Shown: one piece after another, positions 44,394 to 52,652 of the stretch
Layout of the letters: each line of letters begins with the position of its first letter
Numbering within the stretch: the first letter of the stretch is position 1
NCBI GenBank assembly: GCA_910584655.1
Contig: CAJUBJ010000008.1
Span: 1-64,000 of the forward strand
Length of the DNA: 64,000 bases
Source of the DNA: an uncultured Bacilli bacterium
Lineage (GTDB): Bacteria > Bacillota_I > Bacilli_A > RF39 > UBA660
Direction of reading: 5' to 3'
Made by a program: the position numbers and the translations under genes
The notes under the pieces: model-generated
Told to the model about the DNA's origin: nothing
Database searches by the model: none
What the model saw: the letters and a program-made list of their open reading frames with translations, nothing else

Positions 44394-44810
44394 ATGGCTA
44401 AACAAGTATGGACAGCTACTGGACGTAGAAAACGTTCTGTTGCTCAAGTTAGAATGACTGCTGGTAAAGGTAATATTATCGTTAATGGAAAAGATGTTAA
44501 TGAATACATGCCTTTTGCAGTATTAGTAATGGATTTAAAACAACCATTAGTAGCAACTGGTAATGAAGATAAATTCGACATTGAAGTAACAGTTAAAGGC
44601 GGAGGATTCTCTGGTCAAACTGGTGCTATTAGATTAGGTATTACTCGTGCATTATTAGCATTTGATGCAGATGCTGATCAATCAAGAGAAGATGCTTATA
44701 GAAAAACTCTTAAAGCAGCTGGATTTATTACAAGAGATCCAAGAAGTAAAGAACGTAAAAAACCAGGTCTTAAGAAAGCACGTCGTGCTCCACAATTCTC
44801 AAAACGTTAA
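44394..44810 (+). CDS. rpsI: 30S ribosomal protein S9
   Basis: 138-residue ribosomal protein; its basic C-terminal tail KKPGLKKARRAPQFSKR reaches the P-site tRNA. GRRKRSVAQVRM, GGGFSGQTGAIRLGI and DPRSKERKKPG are conserved. Strong AGGAGG. Last gene before a strong terminator. Confidence 0.97.
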   Translation: MAKQVWTATGRRKRSVAQVRMTAGKGNIIVNGKDVNEYMPFAVLVMDLKQPLVATGNEDKFDIEVTVKGGGFSGQTGAIRLGITRALLAFDADADQSREDAYRKTLKAAGFITRDPRSKERKKPGLKKARRAPQFSKR

Positions 44811-44833
44811 TATTTTACAAGTTTCAATACCAA

Positions 44834-44857
44834 AGTCCGATTATTCGGACTTTTTTT
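44834..44857 (+). terminator. Terminator after rpsI
   Basis: GC-rich stem AGTCCGA/TCGGACT with TTAT loop, followed by seven T. Confidence 0.92.
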
Positions 44858-44939
44858 GTTATTAATTTTGGATAAAAATTAGTTTTGATTTTTTCTTAAT
44901 ATATGTTAGAATAACTTTTAATTTTAAGTGGGTGGTTTT

Positions 44940-45737
44940 ATGTATGTTCAAGAATTGCATTTAGAAATGACTAGAAATTGTACTTTATATTGTGAACATT
45001 GTTTACGAGGAAATAAAAAGTGTGAAAATATTAATGTACAAACTATAGATAATGTATTTAAAAATGTTACTGGTGTATATAATTTGTTGTTAACTGGTGG
45101 TGAACCTCTTATAGCTGTAAGAGAATTAGAATATTTAATAGAGGTATTGAAGGAAAGAAAAATCAGTATTGGTCGTATTACTTTAATTACTAATGGAACT
45201 ATTATGAGTGCAAGAGTTTTAAAAATATTAAAAGAATTATGTAGTATTACTTATTGTCATATTGATGTATCAGGAGATATTTTTCATAAATTGGAGTTAC
45301 AAAGACTTGGTTTAATGGAATTAAGAAATAAAAATTTTGAAGTTTTAAAAAGATTATTTGGTAGTGAAGAACATGGTATAAGTTATGAAAAATCTAATTC
45401 TTATTTATCTTGTGTTGGTAGAGCTGAAAAATTAAGTTCTCAAAGATTATCATTTATTAATAGTATGATAGAAGGTAATTATATAGTAAAGCCAGGGGTT
45501 AGAACAATGAATCAACCCGAAACATTTATTCACAATGGTAATGTGTTTGGTTATTTATCAATTGATGTTAATGGGAATATTGTTTCTTATGGGCAGTCTT
45601 ATAGTGAAGAAGATGAAGAATCAAAAAGAATTTGTACTAATGTTAATAAAGTTGGATTTACTAATGCTGTAAATAATTTTATAAAGTATTTAGATGATAA
45701 ATCAATTATTGCTGCTCCAGTTATTTTAAAAAAATAA
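44940..45737 (+). CDS. Radical SAM protein of unknown role
   Basis: 265 residues. Cluster cysteines CTLYCEHC (about 14-21), then LLTGGEPL (about 52-59) and ITLITNGT, so a functional SAM/iron-sulfur core is likely. The C-terminal part has few cysteines and no SPASM-like set. It resembles the general MoaA/peptide-modifying group; substrate unknown. No small peptide gene is visible next to it. Start ATG 44940 follows GTGGGTGG. Confidence 0.8.
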   Translation: MYVQELHLEMTRNCTLYCEHCLRGNKKCENINVQTIDNVFKNVTGVYNLLLTGGEPLIAVRELEYLIEVLKERKISIGRITLITNGTIMSARVLKILKELCSITYCHIDVSGDIFHKLELQRLGLMELRNKNFEVLKRLFGSEEHGISYEKSNSYLSCVGRAEKLSSQRLSFINSMIEGNYIVKPGVRTMNQPETFIHNGNVFGYLSIDVNGNIVSYGQSYSEEDEESKRICTNVNKVGFTNAVNNFIKYLDDKSIIAAPVILKK

Positions 45738-45836
45738 TTTGTAAAGTTTGTGTTTCATAGAAAATAAGTTTTAATTATACATTGATAATTTTAGCTTCTT
45801 TTTTTATAATTAAAATAAGAATGGAAGGGTGTAATT

Positions 45837-46718
45837 ATGGAAGTGAATGATACTAAAAAAGATAAAAGTAATAAACATTTATTTAGAAATATACTTTTAT
45901 TTATTATATTCTTAATAGTTGGAGTAGTCGTTGGTTATTTTGGAACTACTAAATATCTTGAATATAGAGAAAATGAACAGAATGTTGATAATAATAATGT
46001 TGATAATGAACCTGTTGATATAACAGAAGATGAGCAGAGTAAAGAGTTAATAAGTTTGCTTTATGATTCTATAGAGGGTAACCCTATGTTTTATTCTACT
46101 CAAGGTGTTGATGTTTCCAAGATGGACAATAATACAAAATTATCTTTAATTTACGAATACTTGGTTAATAATCAGCATGGTACTTCTGAGAATATAGATG
46201 CATTATGGTATGGTGCTAATACTTGTAGTTATGAATTTCAAATAAATGAGATTACTGATCCTTATAATCCTTCTTATATTTGTTCAGTTTTAAGATTAGA
46301 TAAGTCTTTATTTAAACAAATTTCTAAAAAATTATACAATGATGAGTCTGTTGAAGTTTCTAGCGAATTTATTCCAGTTGATGGAAAGAAATGTGTTACT
46401 GATATAAATAATGAAAATAATTATTTGTGTGGTAATATTGCAAAAAGTAGTGATATAACGGGAAGTTTAGAAAGTAAATTTACAATTATTAAAGTTACTA
46501 AAGATGAAAATGGTACTATTTCAATTTATGAAAAAGGATATTTAGTCGATAAAAGAAGTAATGTAGGAGATCAATATGATAATTACTATTTACATTCTTC
46601 AGATAGCACTGATTATTATTTTGAATTAAAAAGTGCAGATAATTTAACTTTTAAACACACATTTAAAACAAATGATAGACTTAATTATTATTATGTTAGT
46701 AGTGAATTAGTTAAATAA
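45837..46718 (+). CDS. Membrane-anchored extracytoplasmic protein, unknown
   Basis: 293 residues. One membrane helix (about 17-38) after a short basic N-terminus, then an Asn/Asp/Glu-rich linker (about 45-65) and an outside domain of about 225 residues with four cysteines (about 122, 142, 182, 196) that could form disulfides. No family recognised. Lies between the radical SAM gene and cwlD, followed by a terminator. Confidence 0.72.
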   Translation: MEVNDTKKDKSNKHLFRNILLFIIFLIVGVVVGYFGTTKYLEYRENEQNVDNNNVDNEPVDITEDEQSKELISLLYDSIEGNPMFYSTQGVDVSKMDNNTKLSLIYEYLVNNQHGTSENIDALWYGANTCSYEFQINEITDPYNPSYICSVLRLDKSLFKQISKKLYNDESVEVSSEFIPVDGKKCVTDINNENNYLCGNIAKSSDITGSLESKFTIIKVTKDENGTISIYEKGYLVDKRSNVGDQYDNYYLHSSDSTDYYFELKSADNLTFKHTFKTNDRLNYYYVSSELVK

Positions 46719-46724
46719 TTGTCT

Positions 46725-46756
46725 AAAAGAGATATTAATTTGTATATCTCTTTTTT
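46725..46756 (+). terminator. Terminator before cwlD
   Basis: Stem AAAAGAGATAT/ATATCTCTTTT followed by a short T-run. Confidence 0.85.
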
Positions 46757-46774
46757 GTTTGAATAAATTTAAGT

Positions 46775-47422
46775 ATGAAAAAGATTTATTTTATGTTTAT
46801 GTTGATAATTTTAGTGTTATTAACATCTATTATTTCTTATGGGCAAGAAATAAATAATAAGTTAATGGGAAAAGTTATAATTTTAGATTCTGGTCATGGT
46901 GGAAAAGATAAAGGAACTTCATCAAATGGAATCTATGAAAGTGATATTAATTTGAATATTGTTTTGAAATTAAGAGATGAATTAGTAAAGCAAGGAGTAG
47001 AAGTTATTTTAACTAGAGATGGTGACTATGATTTAAGTAGTCCTAATGTATCTAGAAGGAAGAAAAGTGATTTTGATAATCGTATTAAATTAATAAATGA
47101 AAGTAATGCGGATTTGTATATAAGTATTCATATGAATTATTTATCAGAATCTCAGTATTATGGAGCACAAGTTTTTTATACGGAAGGTAATGAACAATTG
47201 GCGAAGATAATGCAAAGTAGTTTTGGAGAAGAACTTAAAAGTCCAAGAAGTGAAAAAAAGTTAATTGATAGTATTTATATGTATAAGCAACTTAAAATTC
47301 CAGGAATATTAATTGAGTGTGGTTTTTTATCTAATGCAAAGGAACGTGATTTATTAAATAGTGATGAATATCAAGATGAAATAGTTAAGACAATAATTAC
47401 CGGTTTAATTAAATATTATTAG
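46775..47422 (+). CDS. cwlD: N-acetylmuramoyl-L-alanine amidase CwlD-like
   Basis: Amidase_3 enzyme with an N-terminal membrane/signal segment (about 4-22). Zinc and catalytic residues are seen in ILDSGHGGKDKG (about 36-47), ESDINLNI, LYISIHMN and the late IECGFLSNAKE. 215 residues. Bacillus CwlD removes peptides to make muramic-delta-lactam in spore cortex and lies shortly downstream of rpsI, as here. Ribosome site is weak. Confidence 0.85.
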   Translation: MKKIYFMFMLIILVLLTSIISYGQEINNKLMGKVIILDSGHGGKDKGTSSNGIYESDINLNIVLKLRDELVKQGVEVILTRDGDYDLSSPNVSRRKKSDFDNRIKLINESNADLYISIHMNYLSESQYYGAQVFYTEGNEQLAKIMQSSFGEELKSPRSEKKLIDSIYMYKQLKIPGILIECGFLSNAKERDLLNSDEYQDEIVKTIITGLIKYY

Positions 47423-47423
47423 T

Positions 47424-47452
47424 TTGTTAAACTTATATTTTTAATTTATAAT
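47424..47452 (+). promoter_or_regulatory. Sigma-A promoter of the macrodomain operon
   Basis: TTGTTA, 17 bases, TATAAT. Transcription would start near 47460, which excludes the ATG at 47458 as the start of the next gene. Confidence 0.65.
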
Positions 47453-47469
47453 ATAACATGGTGGTAGTT

Positions 47470-48255
47470 GTGAATAAAAAGATATTTTTAGATAAAATTA
47501 TTAGATATTTTAGAGGCGATAATAATATTCCTGAGTCATTAGAAGATAAAATTAGTATTTGGGAAGAATTAGTAACTACTGAAAGTTTAGAAAATGTGCC
47601 AGAAGATATATTGAGCTGTGAGGATAAATTTTTAAGATTGGATCTTATTAATAGAAAACTGACAGATGGTGAAAGATTACAAACTATAGATACTTTAGAT
47701 AGTAGTACTAAATATGGGGATAAAATAGCATTGTGGAATGGAGATATTACAACAATTTATAGTGATGTGATTGTTAATCCAACTTGTAATGATATGCTTT
47801 TAAGAAGAGAAGTTAAATTAGAAAATGTTGATTATAATATTTTTTTAAGAAGTGGAATGCGTCTTGTAAATAAGTGTCTTACTTTAATAGATAAAGAACT
47901 TGATGATTCAGAAATAACTATTACAAGAGCTTATAATTTACCTTGTGATTATATAATTCATGTTATAGTTCCTGATTTAAATGAAGTAAATGAGGAAAAG
48001 TTAAATATGTTAAGTATGTGTTATATGAATGCATTAGAATGTGCTAAAAACAATATGGCTAAAATAATTGTTATTCCTTGTATTGGAAGTGATTCTAATG
48101 TTGCAATTAATAGGTTAGTTGAAGTTGCTTTGGAGTCAGTTTATAAATTTTTTGATAGAAATGATTCTTTAATAGAAAAAATAATATTACAAGTTAGTAA
48201 CGAAGAAATGTATAATTTATATAGTTTATATTTAACTGGTGATAACGATGCATGA
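47470..48255 (+). CDS. Macrodomain protein, Zn-macro lineage, degenerate site
   Basis: 261 residues. The stretch IALWNGDITTIYSDVIVNPTCNDMLL then ITRAYNLPCDYIIHVIVPDLNE follows the macrodomain of the zinc-containing protein-ADP-ribose hydrolases (SpyMacroD type), including its helical N-terminal extension. The canonical NAAN is NPTC, the zinc-ligand stretch (Cys/His/Cys) is replaced, and the STGxFGFP loop reads GSDSNVAIN. It may bind ligand without hydrolysing it. Start GTG 47470 fits the promoter. Its end overlaps the next gene by eight bases. Confidence 0.75.
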   Translation: MNKKIFLDKIIRYFRGDNNIPESLEDKISIWEELVTTESLENVPEDILSCEDKFLRLDLINRKLTDGERLQTIDTLDSSTKYGDKIALWNGDITTIYSDVIVNPTCNDMLLRREVKLENVDYNIFLRSGMRLVNKCLTLIDKELDDSEITITRAYNLPCDYIIHVIVPDLNEVNEEKLNMLSMCYMNALECAKNNMAKIIVIPCIGSDSNVAINRLVEVALESVYKFFDRNDSLIEKIILQVSNEEMYNLYSLYLTGDNDA

Positions 48256-49123
48256 TATTTGGAATCCTTGGCATGGATGTACTAAAAAAAGTGAAGGATG
48301 TAAGCATTGCTATATGTTTTATCTTGATAAAGTTCATAATAATAAGATAGAAAGTAATGTTGTATATAGAACTAATAATTTTAATTATCCATTACAAAAA
48401 GATAGAAGTGGTGAGTATAAAGTTAAGTCAGGAGAGCAGCTTAGAATTTGTATGACATCAGATTTTTTTGTAGAAGAAGCTGATGAGTGGAGAAATGAAG
48501 CTTGGGATATAATAAGAAAAAGAAAAGATATTAGTTTTTTTATCTTAACTAAAAGACCTGAAAGAGTAAGAGAACATTTACCTAGTGATTGGGAAGATGG
48601 ATATGAAAATGTATTATTTAATGTGACTTGTGAAAATCAAATACGTGCAGATGAAAGAATACCTATTCTTTTGGATTTGCCTTTTAAACATAAAGGAATT
48701 ATGTGTGCACCTTTTATAGGAAGAGTATCTATTGATAAATATTTGGATAGTGGTCAGATAGAACAAGTTATTGTTGGTGGTGAAAATTATGATGGAGCAA
48801 GGCCATGTAGTTTTGATTGGGTTAAAGAATTACATGATTCTTGTGTAAAGAGAAACATAACATTCTGTTTTATGGAGACTGGAAGTGTTTTTATAAAGGA
48901 TGGTAAAGAATATAAAATTCCTAGTAAAGATATGCAAAGTAAGATGGCTTTTAAATCAGGCATGAATTATAAAGGCAAAGATATTATTTTTAGGTTATAT
49001 GATGATTTTTTTAATGAGTTAAATAAAGAGGATATATATATGCCTTATTTTGGTGAAAAATGTATGGAGTGTGGAAGTAAAATAATTTGTAATGGTTGTA
49101 GTAAGTGTGGAAAATGTAAATAA
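48248..49123 (+). CDS. DUF5131 (phage Gp37/Gp68-like) cysteine-rich protein
   Basis: 291 residues. Opens IWNPWHGCTKKSEGCKHCYM, the signature of DUF5131, a radical-SAM-like family with CxxxxxGCxxCY. TSDFFVEEADEWR, ILTKRPERV, VIVGGENYDGARPC and CFMETG are also family features. The last 25 residues form a zinc-ribbon-like set (CMECG...CNGCSKCGKC). Start ATG 48248 with GGTGAT lies within the end of the macrodomain gene, so translation is coupled. Biochemical function unknown. Confidence 0.85.
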   Translation: MHDIWNPWHGCTKKSEGCKHCYMFYLDKVHNNKIESNVVYRTNNFNYPLQKDRSGEYKVKSGEQLRICMTSDFFVEEADEWRNEAWDIIRKRKDISFFILTKRPERVREHLPSDWEDGYENVLFNVTCENQIRADERIPILLDLPFKHKGIMCAPFIGRVSIDKYLDSGQIEQVIVGGENYDGARPCSFDWVKELHDSCVKRNITFCFMETGSVFIKDGKEYKIPSKDMQSKMAFKSGMNYKGKDIIFRLYDDFFNELNKEDIYMPYFGEKCMECGSKIICNGCSKCGKCK

Positions 49124-49152
49124 AAATATCTAGATGATTCTAGATATTTTTT
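49124..49152. terminator. Bidirectional terminator between convergent genes
   Basis: An 11-bp stem AAATATCTAGA/TCTAGATATTT with T-runs available to both the rightward DUF5131 gene and the leftward phospholipase gene. Confidence 0.85.
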
Positions 49153-50128
49153 ATTCTTCAAAAAAATCCATACGACGAGATTCTTCAATTATAACACCAG
49201 TTGAATAATCGATGTCGGGTATATATTTATATAAATTATTAAAATCTTTATTTTCGTATAAAACTTTGTTAATTTCTCTAATTATTTTTAAAGATTTATC
49301 TAAAGCTTGATTATACAAGTCATCGAATGAATAATTATAGGTAATTTCTTTATTACTAGGATGATTCCATGTTTTATGTTCTTTATTTAAAAATGAAGTG
49401 TTAGGTTTAAGTATATATGTTGAATAAGCTTGGATGTATCCAAATTTGTGTTTAGTTATAAAGTCAATAAATTTATATATGACTCTTTTTATTCCAAATC
49501 GATCATTTATTGCAAGGAAGTTAATTATTTTAGTATGTTTAATACTTTTATAATAAAATATGCCTATATTATTTTCATTATATGTTTTTTTATAAACGTT
49601 AGATATTAAAGTTATTAGTTTATCTTCGAAGATAGGTTTTTTAATTATGTCTTTATTTAAATTACAAGTGTTATATTTTTTACCAGTATATCTTTCATAA
49701 AAGATTGCATCTAAGTCTTTTTCCATATGATTGTGTTCTCCACGGAATTTTTTTGAATTAGGATTATTTTTACGATATATTCCAGTTTTATAAAAGATGT
49801 AAGGATGACATGTTGAGTCAAGACAATAGTGTGTTATTGAACCATAAAGGTAACTTAGAGCTTGTTGATTTTTTTCAAGATGATTATCTTTTATTTCTTT
49901 TACAATATTTATGATGTAATCTTGTGTTTTTTCATGATGAGCTTTATGACCTAGATTCCTTATTCTTAATGCATTTTTGATATCAAATGTATAATAAAAT
50001 AGGTAGTCATGACTTTGAGCAAAAGTATGATAGATTGTCAGTTCTTTATCGAATCTTTTTAGTTCTTCTTTTGTTAAATGATTTAGTAATTCTTTTGAAA
50101 ACATATGATGTGTTGTAATAGATGGCAT
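49151..50128 (-). CDS. Zinc-dependent phospholipase C family protein
   Basis: 325 residues, no signal peptide. Helical, histidine-rich: HHMFSKELL near the start, AQSHDYLFYY, ITHYCLDSTCHPYIFY (about 93-110) and GEHNHMEKDLD (about 129-139) carry likely zinc ligands of the Zn_dep_PLPC family. Substrate unknown; many bacterial members are not toxins. It is one of few leftward genes right of oriC. Confidence 0.82.
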   Translation of the reverse strand: MPSITTHHMFSKELLNHLTKEELKRFDKELTIYHTFAQSHDYLFYYTFDIKNALRIRNLGHKAHHEKTQDYIINIVKEIKDNHLEKNQQALSYLYGSITHYCLDSTCHPYIFYKTGIYRKNNPNSKKFRGEHNHMEKDLDAIFYERYTGKKYNTCNLNKDIIKKPIFEDKLITLISNVYKKTYNENNIGIFYYKSIKHTKIINFLAINDRFGIKRVIYKFIDFITKHKFGYIQAYSTYILKPNTSFLNKEHKTWNHPSNKEITYNYSFDDLYNQALDKSLKIIREINKVLYENKDFNNLYKYIPDIDYSTGVIIEESRRMDFFEE

Positions 50129-50236
50129 AATATCACCTCTAGAATATATTATATCATAATGAAAAAGAAAGAAAATATATCATTTAAATAGCAATTATAA
50201 TATGATATAATTAATTATATAATAGGGTGATGCTGT

Positions 50237-51178
50237 GTGATAAAGACATTTAAAACTATTGATGAGCAAATAGATATATTGAAAAGCAAAGGTCTTGAAA
50301 TAGATGATATTGATTATGCTAAAGATGTATTATTGAGAGAAAACTATTTCTTTATTAGTGGTTATAGACATTTGTTTTTAAAATCTCCAAAAGATAGAAT
50401 GTTTATTTCGGGAACTAATTTTAAAGAGCTTTATGCAATGTTTAACTTTGATAGACAAATTAGAAATATTTTCTTTAAAAATATTTTAATTGTGGAAAAC
50501 AATGCAAAAAGTATATTTTCATATCAATTATCTAGAAAGTATGGTATTAAGGAAAAAGATTATTTAAATCCTTCTAATTTTGATAGGTCAAGTGATAAGG
50601 CTAGACAAGTTAATGATTTGTTAAAAAAAATAAAGCGTCAGATTAGAATTAATGGAGGGCAACATTCAGCTACAATGCATTATATAAGTAATTATGGATA
50701 TGTGCCATTTTGGGTAGTTGTTAAAGTATTATCTTTTGGTTTAATATCAGAGTTATTTACAATAATGAAAAGAGAAGATCAAAAGGATATTGCAGAAGTT
50801 TATGGAATTTATCCTGATTCTTTAATGATATATTTGCAAATATTAGCTAATTTTAGAAATTTATGTGCACATGAAGATATTCTATATGATCATAGAACAC
50901 AAAGAACGATTGATGATACAAGATATCATGCATATTTAGATATACCTAGAACTGATGGAGAATATATTTATGGTAAGGATGATTTGTTTGCTTTAGTTTT
51001 GATTTTAAAGCAATTATTAAGAAAAGAAGATTTTACTTTATTAGTTAATGAATTGTCTTATGAACTTGATATATTAGAAGGAAAGATTCATAGTATTGAA
51101 ATGGATAAGATACTAGATAGAATGGGATTCCCTATTAATTTTAGAGAGATAGCAAGAATAGATGAATATGGAAATTAA
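50237..51178 (+). CDS. Abi_2 (AbiD/AbiF-like) protein
   Basis: 313 residues. Abi_2 family by LRENYFFISGYRHLF, FDRQIRNIFFKNILIVEN, YGYVPFWVVVKVLSFG and the RNLCAHED near residue 213, an R-x4-H motif as in HEPN RNases. Members give abortive infection against phage in lactococci. Start GTG 50237 preceded by GGGTGAT. No antitoxin gene is adjacent, and the 100-base upstream region is too AT-rich to show a structured RNA. Terminator follows. Confidence 0.85.
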   Translation: MIKTFKTIDEQIDILKSKGLEIDDIDYAKDVLLRENYFFISGYRHLFLKSPKDRMFISGTNFKELYAMFNFDRQIRNIFFKNILIVENNAKSIFSYQLSRKYGIKEKDYLNPSNFDRSSDKARQVNDLLKKIKRQIRINGGQHSATMHYISNYGYVPFWVVVKVLSFGLISELFTIMKREDQKDIAEVYGIYPDSLMIYLQILANFRNLCAHEDILYDHRTQRTIDDTRYHAYLDIPRTDGEYIYGKDDLFALVLILKQLLRKEDFTLLVNELSYELDILEGKIHSIEMDKILDRMGFPINFREIARIDEYGN

Positions 51179-51189
51179 ATAGATTACTG

Positions 51190-51222
51190 GACTGATTATT
51201 ATCAATCAGTCTTTTATTTTTT
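51190..51222 (+). terminator. Terminator after the Abi_2 gene
   Basis: Stem GACTGATT/AATCAGTC followed by a T-rich run. Confidence 0.8.
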
Positions 51223-51272
51223 TATATTTATATTAAATATGGTATAATACTTGTGCATTTGGGGTGAAATAT

Positions 51273-52577
51273 ATGAAAGTAGGATTTATATCATTAGGAT
51301 GTTCTAAAAATTTGGTAGTAACAGAAGAAATGATAGGATTATTTAAGAAACATAAATATGAAATAGTTAGTGATCCAGAAGAGGCAGAAATATTGCTAAT
51401 AAATACTTGTGGTTTTATTGAGTCTGCTAAAGATGAGGGAATACAAACTATCTTAGAAATGGCAGATTATAAAGAATGTAATTGTAAATATTTGATAGTT
51501 ACAGGATGTCTTGTTGAAAGATATGAAGAGGAATTAAGAAAAGAAATGCCAGAAGTTGATTTGTTTGTTAGTATAAGGGATTATGATAAATTATGGGAGA
51601 AGATAGATAATTTAATTAATGGTAAAGATGATAGTGATGAATTAAATTATAAAGATAGAGTTTTGACTACTGGAGATGTAATGGCATATTTAAAAATTGC
51701 AGAGGGATGCAGTAATTATTGTACTTATTGTGCTATTCCTTATATTCAAGGAAAATATGTATCAAGAAAATATGAAGATATATTAGAAGAAGCTAATAAT
51801 TTGTCTAAAAAAGGGATTAAAGAGTTAGTTGTTATTGCTCAAGATACTACAAAGTATGGAATAGATTTGTATGGGAAAGATAGATTGGCAGAATTGTTGA
51901 ATGATTTATGTAAGATAGATGGTATTAAATGGATAAGATTTTTATATTCTTATCCAGAAACTATTACTGATGATTTAATTGAAGTAGTAAAGAAGAATGA
52001 AAAGATTGTTAAATATTTTGATTTACCTATCCAACATATTTCTGATGATGTATTAAAAAGAATGAATCGTAAAAGTGATGGGAATACTATCAGAAACTTA
52101 ATTGCTAAGTTAAGAAGAGAAATACCAGAAGTTATTCTTAGAACAACTTTAATAGTTGGCTTTCCAGGAGAAACTGAAGAAGATTTTAACGAATTATGTG
52201 AATTTGTTAAAGAAAGTAACTTTGATAGATTGGGTGCGTTTGCTTATTCTGCCGAGGATGGAACACCAGCAGCTAAATTTAATGGTCAGATAGCAGATGA
52301 TATAAAGGAATATAGAAGAGAGAAAATAATGGAAATTCAACAAGAAGTAAGTACAAATAAGTTGAAGGATAAAGTTGGAAATGTTTATGAATGTTTAATT
52401 GAGAATATAACTGAAGATGGAGAATATTTTATAGCAAGAAGTTATATGGATGTTCCTTCAGAAGATGGCGTTATATATGTTAAGTTTAATAATGATACTA
52501 TGATTAATGAGTTTGTAGATGTAAAAATTACAGATTCAGACGAATACGATTTGTATGGAGAAGTTGTAGAATATTAA
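51273..52577 (+). CDS. rimO: Ribosomal protein S12 methylthiotransferase RimO
   Basis: Radical SAM enzyme that methylthiolates an aspartate of S12. N-terminal UPF0004 cysteines (SLGCSKNLV, NTCGF, GCLVE), radical SAM CSNYCTYC (about 144-151), PIQHISDDVLKRM, and a TRAM domain at the end. 434 residues, normal. Start ATG 51273 follows GGGGTGA; GTG 51264 is in frame but closer. Confidence 0.93.
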   Translation: MKVGFISLGCSKNLVVTEEMIGLFKKHKYEIVSDPEEAEILLINTCGFIESAKDEGIQTILEMADYKECNCKYLIVTGCLVERYEEELRKEMPEVDLFVSIRDYDKLWEKIDNLINGKDDSDELNYKDRVLTTGDVMAYLKIAEGCSNYCTYCAIPYIQGKYVSRKYEDILEEANNLSKKGIKELVVIAQDTTKYGIDLYGKDRLAELLNDLCKIDGIKWIRFLYSYPETITDDLIEVVKKNEKIVKYFDLPIQHISDDVLKRMNRKSDGNTIRNLIAKLRREIPEVILRTTLIVGFPGETEEDFNELCEFVKESNFDRLGAFAYSAEDGTPAAKFNGQIADDIKEYRREKIMEIQQEVSTNKLKDKVGNVYECLIENITEDGEYFIARSYMDVPSEDGVIYVKFNNDTMINEFVDVKITDSDEYDLYGEVVEY

Positions 52578-52584
52578 TTGTGTA

Positions 52585-52616
52585 AATAAAAATACTTAGG
52601 TATTTTTATTTTTTTT
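52585..52616 (+). terminator. Terminator after rimO
   Basis: An 11-bp stem AATAAAAATAC/GTATTTTTATT with TTAG loop, followed by six T. The stem is almost all A/T. Confidence 0.8.
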
Positions 52617-52652
52617 GTGTATGATATAATGACTATAATAGAGGTGGTTTAT

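Noticed and set aside
44662..44865. Open frame overlapping the end of rpsI
   Set aside because: Runs through rpsI in another frame and through its terminator; no ribosome site.
50129..50236. Structured RNA partner for the Abi_2 gene
   Set aside because: The interval is almost pure A/T with no stable hairpin visible by eye.
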